Below are positions 35,869 to 43,020 of a stretch of 43,392 nucleotides of DNA, piece after piece. Positions within the stretch are counted from its first letter, which is position 1. Each line of letters starts with the position of its first letter. Where the stretch lies: positions 21,676 to 65,067 of the forward strand of contig DBXC01000006.1 in NCBI GenBank assembly GCA_002309415.1. The letters run 5' to 3'. A model generated the notes under the pieces. The model ran no database searches. It was not told the origin of the DNA and saw nothing but the letters and a program-made list of their open reading frames with translations. This DNA comes from Dehalococcoidia bacterium UBA1222. GTDB lineage: Bacteria; Chloroflexota; Dehalococcoidia; Dehalococcoidales; UBA1222. Position numbers and translations under genes: made by a program.

Positions 35869-36855
35869 ATGATCGAAAAGCTGACAATCAGGGACGTTAC
35901 CCTCGAAAACAATCTCATCCTTGCACCTATGTCGGGCGTATGTGACCTGCCATTCAGGCTGCTCTGTCGTGAGCAGGGAGCAGGCATGGTCTCCATGGAG
36001 ATGATCTCGGCTAAGGCTCTTTATTTCAACAGTAAAGAGACCTATGAGATGCTGGAAGTCGATTCGCATGAACGACCGGTATCTTTACAATTATTCGGGA
36101 ATGATCCCAAGACCATCGGCGATATGGCTCATGAGATCGAGGACCGTCCTTTCGATATCATCGATATCAATATGGGATGTCCCATGGCTAAAGTCTTCAA
36201 TAACGGAGAAGGCGCCGCTATCATGGGTGATCCGGTACTGGCCGGTAAGATCATCGAAGCGACCGTCAAAGCTGTACATCAGCCCGTAACGGTGAAGATC
36301 CGAAAAGGTATCGATGATCATCATGTTAATGCTGTTGAGATGGCGCATGTCGCTCAGGAATCAGGAGCAAGCGCTATTACCGTTCATGGACGTACGCGTG
36401 AACAGTACTATACTGGTAATGCTGACTGGGATATCATCCGTCAGGTCAAAGAAGCAGTATCTATTCCTGTCATCGGAAATGGTGATCTTAAGACTGCCGA
36501 AGATGTCATCGCTATGAAAGAACAGACGGGATGCGACGGGTTCATGATTGCGCGTGGTGCCCAAGGTAATCCCTGGATCTTCAGGCAGATCCTGCATTAT
36601 TTCGAGACTGGGGAAAGACTTCCCAAACCTAGTCTTGATGAAATGCTTGAGATGATGCTGAGACATGCCCGTATGAAGATCGAGATCGACGGTGAGGAAG
36701 TTGCTATGCGTGAGATGCGTAAGCACATCGCCTGGTATTCATTCGGCTATACCAATTTCATCCGTCTCCGACGCCGACTCAATCTCATAACGACCTACGA
36801 TGGTCTCGTTACTCTTATCCACAAGATCATCAACGAAGAAGATCTTTCCATGTAA
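35869..36855 (+). CDS. dus: tRNA-dihydrouridine synthase
   Basis: The 328-residue FMN enzyme reduces uridine to dihydrouridine in tRNA D-loops or related sites. It shows APMSGVCDLPFR at 19-30, the catalytic Cys104 in NMGCPMAK, HGRTREQYY, and GNGDL and ARGAQGNPW near the phosphate site. A helical C-terminal domain follows. The pattern is closest to the DusB group. I start at the ATG at 35869; an upstream TTG at 35848 lies on the promoter. Confidence 0.92.
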   Translation: MIEKLTIRDVTLENNLILAPMSGVCDLPFRLLCREQGAGMVSMEMISAKALYFNSKETYEMLEVDSHERPVSLQLFGNDPKTIGDMAHEIEDRPFDIIDINMGCPMAKVFNNGEGAAIMGDPVLAGKIIEATVKAVHQPVTVKIRKGIDDHHVNAVEMAHVAQESGASAITVHGRTREQYYTGNADWDIIRQVKEAVSIPVIGNGDLKTAEDVIAMKEQTGCDGFMIARGAQGNPWIFRQILHYFETGERLPKPSLDEMLEMMLRHARMKIEIDGEEVAMREMRKHIAWYSFGYTNFIRLRRRLNLITTYDGLVTLIHKIINEEDLSM

Positions 36856-36880
36856 AAAAAGAGGGGCTCAAGGCCCCTCT
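36853..36880 (-). terminator. Terminator of the lipoprotein gene
   Basis: The stem AGAGGGGC/GCCCCTCT (36860-36867 with 36873-36880) is followed on the minus strand by seven T. It may also slow readthrough from dus. Confidence 0.85.
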
Positions 36881-36898
36881 AGTTAGTTTCAGCAAAAG

Positions 36899-37561
36899 CT
36901 ATTTGAAGTACTCATCCAGGAGTTTCTGAAGTTCACTCGGAATCACGACTTTGGTCTTACCGTAATCGATGAAATAGTGGATGTTCGTTACGAAAGATAA
37001 TCCGTCTTCGCTATCTATGACATAGTTCCTCTGGAAGGATTTGAGCTGGTTCTTTTCGAAGAACAGTGATGAGCCATGGTAGTAGGCGGAGTCATCATCA
37101 CCGACATTTCCTGCTTTCCCGGATACGAATGAATGGGTGACTTCACTGTACAGATAGTCGCTGTATTTTCCGATATCCCACGTCTCAAGATAGACGTCGA
37201 TAGCTAGATCAGATTCGATTTTCGATGTATGATCTAATGCCCATTTTGACTGATTCTGATCGTAGACGAACACATATTCGGTGCCGTCTTTGACGCGGAA
37301 GTAGGAATCGGGAATGACCTCACCTTTGTCTGTAATGACGAACGTGATCGATTCATTGTCGTCGACGTAGGTAATGACCTGCTGAACCTTGTTGTTGATG
37401 AAGCTATATGACTTGATCGACACATTGGAGAGCTGGTTGTGATTGAGGGCTGTAATGAACCAGGCTTCGGATACCTTATGGTTATCTTTTCCGCATCCTG
37501 TCACGAAAGCTGCCAGGATCATCATTGCTGCAATCAGCGATAGTATTATCTTTTTCTTCAT
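36899..37561 (-). CDS. Unrecognised lipoprotein
   Basis: The 220-residue protein has a basic start, a hydrophobic stretch at 5-20 and the lipobox VTGC with Cys23, so it should be a lipid-anchored exported protein. The mature part is probably beta-rich, with many Tyr, Asp and Asn residues and no further cysteine. I see no enzyme motif. The ribosome binding site AGGAGAG and a TATAAT box at 37591-37596 support it. It could be a small-ligand or envelope sensor, but this is a guess. Confidence 0.78.
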   Translation of the reverse strand: MKKKIILSLIAAMMILAAFVTGCGKDNHKVSEAWFITALNHNQLSNVSIKSYSFINNKVQQVITYVDDNESITFVITDKGEVIPDSYFRVKDGTEYVFVYDQNQSKWALDHTSKIESDLAIDVYLETWDIGKYSDYLYSEVTHSFVSGKAGNVGDDDSAYYHGSSLFFEKNQLKSFQRNYVIDSEDGLSFVTNIHYFIDYGKTKVVIPSELQKLLDEYFK

Positions 37562-37590
37562 GTGTCTCTCCTAATGAGTCTTCACAGTAA

Positions 37591-37596
37591 ATTATA
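37591..37596 (-). promoter_or_regulatory. -10 box of the lipoprotein gene
   Basis: A perfect TATAAT lies on the minus strand about 30 nt before the start codon, with a poor -35. Confidence 0.45.
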
Positions 37597-37624
37597 GCCG
37601 TAGTAGGTAAAGATTTAATAAACT

Positions 37625-38482
37625 TTATCTCAGATTGACGGTGAGTTCGCTTCTGAAGCCGTTGAGCTCGACTTTATGAGCTGAATCAGATCTGTTCTCA
37701 TAGCCGTTGAAAACGACCTTGTTGGTGCGTCCTTTGGCATAGATATCGATATCTGAATCTTTTTGGACATAGATATTGCTGGTTGAGTTCAATTGATTGA
37801 TATCGAACTGTTCCATGGAACCGTCATATTCGATTTCCATGTCGATGTTGGAATTGAGTTCGAACTGGCCTTTCATGTCATTGACTGTCACTCTCTCGAC
37901 CTTGCCGTCGAATTCGATCTCTTTGGCTTCACCGAAATCGTGAAGCTTGAGTTCACGGAGATTGCCGCTGAGTTCCAGTTTGCCGGACATCTTTTCAGGC
38001 AGGATGACTTTTACGAAGATATGATTCTTAGCTTCCTGTTTGGTCATCGAGCCATTGACGCCTGCGGCGATATTGATGATGGACATATCGATGTTCTTGC
38101 CGTTATCCAGTTTAACTTTGGCTAGGTCATAGGCTTTTTCTTTGAGGTCGGTCATGATCTCAGCTACGACTTTATCGATAGGACCGAGGGTAATATCCAG
38201 GGTGTTGATGCTCTCGAATTTGATTTCAAAATCGTTGAATGAGAAGAGATCGAATTCAGTGCGGCTCACGTTATCTGATTTGATGTTTCCTTCATTATTA
38301 AGGAGTTCATCGATGGAGACGCCGAAGAGTTTTGCTATTGCTTCGAGATTGGAGATGTCCGGTGTTCCCAGACCTGATTCCCATTTGGTGATGGCCTGTC
38401 GGGAGACATTCAGCTTTTCAGCCAATTCTTCCTGAGTAAGATTGTTGGATTTCCTGAGGTGCTTGATCTGTTCGTTTATCAT
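37625..38482 (-). CDS. XRE-family regulator with a beta-rich DUF4097-like tail
   Basis: The ATG at 38482, preceded by GAAAGGA, gives 285 residues. Residues 5-60 are a Cro/C1-type helix-turn-helix (LTQEELAEKLNVSRQAITKWE, then GVSIDELL). A linker leads to a tail from about residue 90 made of short alternating strands rich in Asp, Asn, Lys and Val. It looks like the repetitive beta fold of DUF4097 adhesin-like proteins (inference). No membrane segment or enzyme motif is present, so the tail may oligomerise or sense a ligand. A dense set of inverted repeats upstream fits autoregulation. It is divergent from thiM and 60 bp upstream of the lipoprotein gene on the same strand. Confidence 0.85.
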   Translation of the reverse strand: MINEQIKHLRKSNNLTQEELAEKLNVSRQAITKWESGLGTPDISNLEAIAKLFGVSIDELLNNEGNIKSDNVSRTEFDLFSFNDFEIKFESINTLDITLGPIDKVVAEIMTDLKEKAYDLAKVKLDNGKNIDMSIINIAAGVNGSMTKQEAKNHIFVKVILPEKMSGKLELSGNLRELKLHDFGEAKEIEFDGKVERVTVNDMKGQFELNSNIDMEIEYDGSMEQFDINQLNSTSNIYVQKDSDIDIYAKGRTNKVVFNGYENRSDSAHKVELNGFRSELTVNLR

Positions 38483-38530
38483 TTTCGTGTCCTTTCGGTT
38501 TTGATGACACAACTCTATGATACGAAATAG

Positions 38531-38587
38531 AGTAGCACAATATATGATAAATAGCATTATGTGTTATTTATGCTACTTATCGTAGCA
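38531..38587. promoter_or_regulatory. Nested inverted repeats between the XRE gene and thiM
   Basis: AGTAGCA at 38531-38537 pairs with TGCTACT at 38571-38577. Inside it ATAAATA (38547-38553) pairs with TATTTAT (38565-38571). The right part forms another repeat, GCTAC-TTATC-GTAGC (38572-38586). The core GTAGCA thus occurs three times in two orientations, and ATAGCAT once more. This is a likely multi-site operator. Confidence 0.55.
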
Positions 38588-38618
38588 AGCGGTTGTGACA
38601 AATGTTCTTTGAACCTGT

Positions 38619-38648
38619 TTGATAAAAGGTTATGTTTTAGCTTAAATA
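38619..38648 (+). promoter_or_regulatory. Promoter of thiM
   Basis: TTGATA (38619-38624), 18 bp and TAAATA (38643-38648), with transcription expected near 38656. A GAGGGG element lies 13 nt before the start codon. Confidence 0.5.
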
Positions 38649-38695
38649 CTCTTATTGGGGTATCAATGAAGAAAATGAGGGGAAAATAAACAGTA

Positions 38696-39529
38696 ATGCA
38701 GATCGATCTTGAACAAATGATTCGCAATGTCAGGAACAAAAAGCCCGTTATCCACAACATCACCAATTATGTCACGGTTAATGATGTTGCAAACGCAGAA
38801 CTGGCGATCGGCGCCAGCCCCATCATGTCTGACGATATCAACGAAGCCGAAGATATCGTTAAAATCTGTAATGGTCTCAATATCAATATCGGTACTCTTA
38901 CCGAGCGTACCGTCGATACTATGCAGGCCGCGGGTGTTTGCGCGAATAAACTCGGAAAAGCTACCCTTCTCGATCCTGTAGGCATGGGCGCCAGCCGCTA
39001 TCGAATGGATGTGACCAAACACCTTGTTAACCATGTCGATTTCGATGTCATTAAGGGCAATGCTTCAGAGATCAAAGCTTTGATGCAGGGCACTATGAGC
39101 AATCGCGGTGTCGATGTGGGTTTTGGCGATGTTGTCACTAAGGACAATATGCGACAGATCGCTGAAGAGATGAACAAGCTTTCCAGAGAGAAGAAGAGCA
39201 TCATCGCCATGACCGGCGAGATCGACATCATCGTCAATGGTCTCGATGCCTTCGCTGTCTATAACGGCCATGCTGAGATGTCTCAGATCACCGGTACAGG
39301 CTGTCTTCTGGCTGGTCTGACTACTGCATTCATTGCTGCCAATACTGACCACATGTTTGGCGCTACCATTGCAGCTACCTGTGCCATGGGTATCGCTGGG
39401 GAGATCGGTTATTCCCATAAGCAGCCTTACGAAGGTAATTCTTCTTATCGTAATCATATCATCGATGCGCTCTATCATCTGAGCCCATCAGAGTTGGTTG
39501 AAAAGGCCAAGTTCGAACAGATCATCTAG
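38696..39529 (+). CDS. thiM: Hydroxyethylthiazole kinase
   Basis: The 277-residue enzyme phosphorylates 4-methyl-5-(2-hydroxyethyl)thiazole in thiamine salvage. It shows HNITNYVTVN near residue 20, LDPVGMGASRYR in the middle, KGNASEI, and the anion-hole and catalytic block ITGTGCLLAG. Length is normal. No thiD or thiE is adjacent and no thiamine pyrophosphate riboswitch is recognisable. A strong terminator follows. Confidence 0.94.
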   Translation: MQIDLEQMIRNVRNKKPVIHNITNYVTVNDVANAELAIGASPIMSDDINEAEDIVKICNGLNINIGTLTERTVDTMQAAGVCANKLGKATLLDPVGMGASRYRMDVTKHLVNHVDFDVIKGNASEIKALMQGTMSNRGVDVGFGDVVTKDNMRQIAEEMNKLSREKKSIIAMTGEIDIIVNGLDAFAVYNGHAEMSQITGTGCLLAGLTTAFIAANTDHMFGATIAATCAMGIAGEIGYSHKQPYEGNSSYRNHIIDALYHLSPSELVEKAKFEQII

Positions 39530-39544
39530 TTATCAGATCGGCAT

Positions 39545-39577
39545 AAAAAAAGGCGTCTCGCAAGACGCCTTTTTAAT
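39545..39577. terminator. Two-way terminator between thiM and the first S-component gene
   Basis: A perfect stem AGGCGTCT/AGACGCCT with loop CGCA has A-runs before it and T-runs after it, serving both convergent genes. Confidence 0.92.
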
Positions 39578-39583
39578 TTGATC

Positions 39584-40141
39584 CTATTTATTCTTTTTAT
39601 CGGGGAGCTTGAGTAAACCTTTCTGTTTAAATCCTAGCTCTTCTTTCATCAGGATGATGAGCGGGATACCGAAGATGATCGCGAACAGCGAATTATTGAG
39701 GGTCACTGTCATGAAGAACAGCATCCAGTCGACATCTGGATACAGGATTGCAATCCAGGGAGTGATGATAGCTGCTTCAACGACGGCTGCGATGATCAGT
39801 GTCAGACTGAAATGAAGGATATTGCCGATCTTCTTCAGACGTGGCGCTGTCTTTGAGAACTTCTTCCAGTAAAGCAGGATTAGGAACGGACCGACGAAAT
39901 TAGCGATGAGTCCCGGGATTGATGTCCACATCAGTTCCCCTGAGACTGCATCCATTACGACATTCATCACCGCGAAGATAGTGCATCCCGGGACACCATA
40001 GAAAAGTGCATAGATCGGTCCCAGCATGGTGACGGGTCTTATGTCTGTGAAACCGGGAATGACCGACATCACCTTGAACGGGACGGCAAGGATCAAATAC
40101 GTGATGATAAGCATGAGAGCAGTTTTGAAATTACCCTTCAT
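39584..40141 (-). CDS. ECF transporter S-component-like membrane protein (copy 1)
   Basis: The 185-residue protein has five or six membrane helices. The IPGFTDIRPVTMLGPIYALF segment followed by NVVMDAVSG and the PGLIANFVGPF helix match a group of ECF-type substrate-binding subunits. The energising EcfA and EcfT are not in the window. It shares its length and most residues with the protein at 41119-41676, so the two are paralogues. The ATG overlaps the end of the upstream EamA gene by 11 bp, which makes them an operon. The nearby thiM suggests a thiazole or vitamin-related substrate only weakly. Confidence 0.75.
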   Translation of the reverse strand: MKGNFKTALMLIITYLILAVPFKVMSVIPGFTDIRPVTMLGPIYALFYGVPGCTIFAVMNVVMDAVSGELMWTSIPGLIANFVGPFLILLYWKKFSKTAPRLKKIGNILHFSLTLIIAAVVEAAIITPWIAILYPDVDWMLFFMTVTLNNSLFAIIFGIPLIILMKEELGFKQKGLLKLPDKKNK

Positions 40142-41036
40142 TGATCTGCTCCCTGTGTGACGGGATTATCGTGATGAGATTGCCTATAACGACCATTACG
40201 ACGCCAAGGATTATCCAAAAGGTGAGAGGCGTCTTATCAATTATGCTTGCCGGAAGAACGACACCCCAGATGGTTGAAAAGACGATCTCTACGGAATAGA
40301 TGATAGTGGCGTTGGCAGGAGTAGATTTCTTCTGAGCAAATATATTGAGCGTCTGAGCAAAGGCTACGATCACGAACGAGTAGATGGCTAGGCTGGCTAT
40401 TATCTGATCATTCCATGGAATCTTCCCGAAACCTGATGGATCGAAGGCGAACCATAATCCGATCGATAGGATGCTTACGATGCCTGATAACAAAGAAGAA
40501 AGCGTTACCGGGTCGTTCTCATTGGCGTATTTATTGAGGACGACGATATATACGGCTCTAATTATGCAGCCGAGTACTACGAAGATGATCCCCATTATCT
40601 GCCCGACATTTGCAGTCGGAGCGATGGCAAGCAGGATGCCTATAAAGACGAAACCTGCTGAGAGCCATGTTTTGAGATCGACCTTTTGCCTCATCGTCAG
40701 CAGGATGACTGGGATAACTACGGCCGTCATCGAGAAGGTGAAGGCACCGGATGATACATCGAAAAATTTGAGTCCGAAGAGATAAAGGAGGTTATAGGCA
40801 CAGTTCATGATGCCGAGAAGAAGACATCTGAGAAGTATCTTCTTCGGATTGCCTGATACCTCATCTATGATCCTCTTGCGGAAACTTAGAAATATGAGCA
40901 ATGCGCCGACGAGAGAAGTGATGCATGTCGTGGCGAATGGCGATACGGAATCGGGGATGACAGAGAAAATGATGACTTCCGTGGACCAGCATAGGGTCAC
41001 GCAGAGGAGACACAAGTTTGCCTGAAATGAATTCAT
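40131..41036 (-). CDS. EamA/DMT superfamily transporter
   Basis: Starting at the ATG at 41036 the protein has 301 residues and about ten hydrophobic helices in two EamA repeats. The opening LCLLCVTLCWSTEVIIFSVIPDSVSPF and the late AQTLNIFAQKKSTPANATIIY segments fit the family. Substrate is unknown. The promoter lies so close that the message should be leaderless. It is co-transcribed with S-component copy 1 downstream. Confidence 0.88.
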   Translation of the reverse strand: MNSFQANLCLLCVTLCWSTEVIIFSVIPDSVSPFATTCITSLVGALLIFLSFRKRIIDEVSGNPKKILLRCLLLGIMNCAYNLLYLFGLKFFDVSSGAFTFSMTAVVIPVILLTMRQKVDLKTWLSAGFVFIGILLAIAPTANVGQIMGIIFVVLGCIIRAVYIVVLNKYANENDPVTLSSLLSGIVSILSIGLWFAFDPSGFGKIPWNDQIIASLAIYSFVIVAFAQTLNIFAQKKSTPANATIIYSVEIVFSTIWGVVLPASIIDKTPLTFWIILGVVMVVIGNLITIIPSHREQINEG

Positions 41037-41043
41037 GCCAAGA

Positions 41044-41072
41044 ATTATATATTGCCGGTGTCCGCTTGCCAA
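41044..41072 (-). promoter_or_regulatory. Promoter of the EamA gene at 40131, leaderless
   Basis: On the minus strand TTGGCA (41067-41072), 17 bp and a perfect TATAAT (41044-41049) end 7 nt before the ATG at 41036. The predicted transcript starts at the start codon. The -35 box abuts the T-run of the preceding terminator. Confidence 0.7.
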
Positions 41073-41073
41073 T

Positions 41074-41104
41074 AAAAAGATAGGCACCTCTTCGGTGCCT
41101 ATCT
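41074..41104 (-). terminator. Terminator of S-component copy 2
   Basis: An 11-bp stem, AGATAGGCACC/GGTGCCTATCT, with loop TCTTC, is followed on the minus strand by a T-run. The core ATAGGCACC also forms the stem of the terminator at 41738-41764. Confidence 0.9.
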
Positions 41105-41118
41105 GAGAATCTACTTTA

Positions 41119-41676
41119 TTATTGCTCTTCCTGCTCTGCTGGATCGTTATATCCGATCTGTTTTAACCCCATTTTTTCTCTCAACAGTAGGATAAGAGGT
41201 ATTCCCAAAACGATCGGGAACACCGCCGTATTGAAGACGACGGTCCCAAAGAACAGCAGCCAGTCGACATCAGGATAGAGCAGTGCAACGAAAGGCGTGA
41301 TAATTGCTGCCTGTATGACAGCCACTATCGTTAGTGTAAGACTGAAATGAACTATATTCCCAGGCTTTTTCAGGTGCAGAGGAGTCTTTGAATACTTTGT
41401 CCAATAGAGGAGGATAAGGAAAGGACCTATGAAGTTTGCAGCAAATCCTGCGATGGATGACCACATGAGGCCTCCCGAGATAGCATCCATCACGATATTC
41501 ATCAGGGCAAAGATGCTGCATCCAGGAATGCCGAAGAACAAGGCATAGATCGGCCCCAGCAGTGTTACGGGTCTGATATCTGAGAATCCGGGTATGATCG
41601 TTAGAGCTTTGAATGGGATGGCCAGGATAAGATAAACGATGATAAGGATGAGGTATGTTATGATCCTACGTTTCAT
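41119..41676 (-). CDS. ECF transporter S-component-like membrane protein (copy 2)
   Basis: The 185-residue membrane protein is a paralogue of the one at 39584-40141 and keeps the same landmarks: IPGFSDIRPVTLLGPIYALF, NIVMDAISGG, AANFIGPFLILLYW and YPDVDW. The C-terminal tail differs. An AAAGGAG ribosome binding site precedes the ATG. It has its own promoter and terminator, separate from the EamA/copy 1 operon. ECF transporters often use several S subunits with one shared energising module, which two copies would fit. Confidence 0.75.
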   Translation of the reverse strand: MKRRIITYLILIIVYLILAIPFKALTIIPGFSDIRPVTLLGPIYALFFGIPGCSIFALMNIVMDAISGGLMWSSIAGFAANFIGPFLILLYWTKYSKTPLHLKKPGNIVHFSLTLTIVAVIQAAIITPFVALLYPDVDWLLFFGTVVFNTAVFPIVLGIPLILLLREKMGLKQIGYNDPAEQEEQ

Positions 41677-41692
41677 GTATTTGCTCCTTTGA

Positions 41693-41707
41693 TCACCATA
41701 GATTCAT
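41693..41707 (-). other. Four-codon upstream reading frame (MNLW)
   Basis: ATG-AAT-CTA-TGG-TGA sits 7 nt after a TATAAT box, exactly where the EamA gene at 41036 has its leaderless start. The flanking sequence is nearly the same in both places. It may be a tiny leader peptide or a relic of a duplicated promoter and start. Confidence 0.35.
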
Positions 41708-41714
41708 GCCACGG

Positions 41715-41720
41715 ATTATA
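41715..41720 (-). promoter_or_regulatory. -10 box of S-component copy 2
   Basis: A perfect TATAAT on the minus strand, 38 nt before the gene start. Its downstream context TGGCATGAAT is the same as at the EamA gene's promoter. The -35 is weak. Confidence 0.55.
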
Positions 41721-41737
41721 TCATTTTACCAACAAAA

Positions 41738-41764
41738 AAATAGGCACCGGAAAGGTGCCTATTT
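41738..41764 (-). terminator. Terminator of the CetZ-like gene
   Basis: Stem AAATAGGCACC/GGTGCCTATTT with a 5-nt loop, followed by a T-run on the minus strand. Confidence 0.9.
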
Positions 41765-41785
41765 AAGTGATCGATGGGATCTTCT

Positions 41786-42952
41786 CTAGAAGACGGTAGG
41801 AACGTCCTTGCCGACTTCGTCGATGTAGTTGAGCTTTTCCTGGACCTGCTGCTGTCGCATCTTCATGACAGGCATGAGCTGAGTGGATCGCTGATAGTAT
41901 TCGCGGACGATGGGGATATCAGCAAGTTCAGAAAGGATGACGGTGATATCCATGATATCGCCGGTGGGGTAGTCACCATTTCGGATGATGGCATTGGGAG
42001 CGAGGTCCTTGAGCCAGTCGCCGAGTTCCTTGATGAGGCCCATGTTGATCTCTTTGGGAGGAGCGGAGATGAGATACATAGCTCGGCCTGCATCCTGTGC
42101 GTCACAGGTAGCAGAGAGTTCGGAGATAGCGCGATCCATGCTCTGGATACCCTTGTGGGTCTCACCGGTCTTGTTGATGAAGTTTTCTCGCTTGAAGCCG
42201 ATACCGAAACCGAGCTTGGAGCAGCTGTGACCGAGAACGGTCCAGCCGGCCAAGGACTGGATGGTATCACCGGCATCGAGGGTCTTGGAACCGACCTTCT
42301 TGGCGTTCTTTTCTTCACCGGCGCAGAGCAGGTTATAGAAAGGTTCGACCATGGATTCGTTGATCTGGTCGAGGTTATAGCGGAGAGACTGATCTTTGCG
42401 GACATATCGCTGGTTGTCGACGACGAATACAGCGTCAGCAACTGAATAAACGGACTTGAGACAGACAGCGGTGTTGTAGACAGCTCGTTCTTCGTTCTGT
42501 CGTTCGTGCTCGAAGGGGAGGACGGTCATGGCATAGACAGGTTTCTCGTAATAGCGCTCTTTCACGGTCTTGACCATGATAGGGAGAGAACCTGAACCGG
42601 TACCACCACCGGTGCTGGCTACGAGCAGGAATGCGTCTGCTTCATAGAAGTTCTTGGTATTGCGCATCGCATCGATGACTTTATCGGCATCTTCCTTTGC
42701 GATTTCAGCAGCAAGTTCATTGATCTTGCCGACGCCGTGGCCGCCGGTCTTTCGGCTGCCGATAAGGATACGGTGCTGGTAGTCAGGTTTGATGCTGACC
42801 AGACCGCTAAGGTCGGCAGAATCTGTATTTACGGCAAATACGCCGGGGCAGATCTCGATGCCGCGCTGGCTCTTTGCTCTCTTATTCAGTCGTGCAAATT
42901 CGTCGGCGATTCGTGAACCGCATTGTCCGAGCCCGATCACGATTAATTTCAT
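41786..42952 (-). CDS. CetZ/FtsZ-like tubulin-superfamily GTPase
   Basis: The 388-residue protein opens with GLGQCGSRIADEF, the first nucleotide loop, and has the tubulin signature GGGTGSG at 115-121. Between them GHGVGKINELAAEIA and DADKVIDA, then PVYAMTVLP afterwards, follow the pattern I know from archaeal CetZ proteins more than from FtsZ. There is no long linker or the short conserved C-terminal peptide by which FtsZ binds FtsA or ZipA. A GGAGG ribosome binding site precedes it. It probably forms filaments for shape or an accessory division role. Assignment to CetZ rather than another FtsZ-like group needs a tree. Confidence 0.85.
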   Translation of the reverse strand: MKLIVIGLGQCGSRIADEFARLNKRAKSQRGIEICPGVFAVNTDSADLSGLVSIKPDYQHRILIGSRKTGGHGVGKINELAAEIAKEDADKVIDAMRNTKNFYEADAFLLVASTGGGTGSGSLPIMVKTVKERYYEKPVYAMTVLPFEHERQNEERAVYNTAVCLKSVYSVADAVFVVDNQRYVRKDQSLRYNLDQINESMVEPFYNLLCAGEEKNAKKVGSKTLDAGDTIQSLAGWTVLGHSCSKLGFGIGFKRENFINKTGETHKGIQSMDRAISELSATCDAQDAGRAMYLISAPPKEINMGLIKELGDWLKDLAPNAIIRNGDYPTGDIMDITVILSELADIPIVREYYQRSTQLMPVMKMRQQQVQEKLNYIDEVGKDVPTVF

Positions 42953-42990
42953 TTATCAGTCCTCCATACGAGTGCGTAGGTTTATTTTTA

Positions 42991-43020
42991 ATTCTAGTCA
43001 GTACGAATAAATCGTGTCAA
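42991..43020 (-). promoter_or_regulatory. Promoter of the CetZ-like gene
   Basis: On the minus strand a perfect TTGACA (43015-43020), 18 bp and TAGAAT (42991-42996). It begins directly at the gap stop codon, with no terminator between, so gap transcripts may run through. Confidence 0.7.

Noticed and set aside
38600..38640. A piece resembling the 3' half of a thiamine pyrophosphate riboswitch (CTTTGAACCTG) before thiM
   Set aside because: The CTGAGA element and the pairing helices are missing, and the segment overlaps the -35 box, so it is upstream of the expected transcript start.
38666..38689. A seven-codon frame (MKKMRGK) just before thiM
   Set aside because: It has no ribosome binding site of its own and ends in the thiM translation-start region; probably chance.
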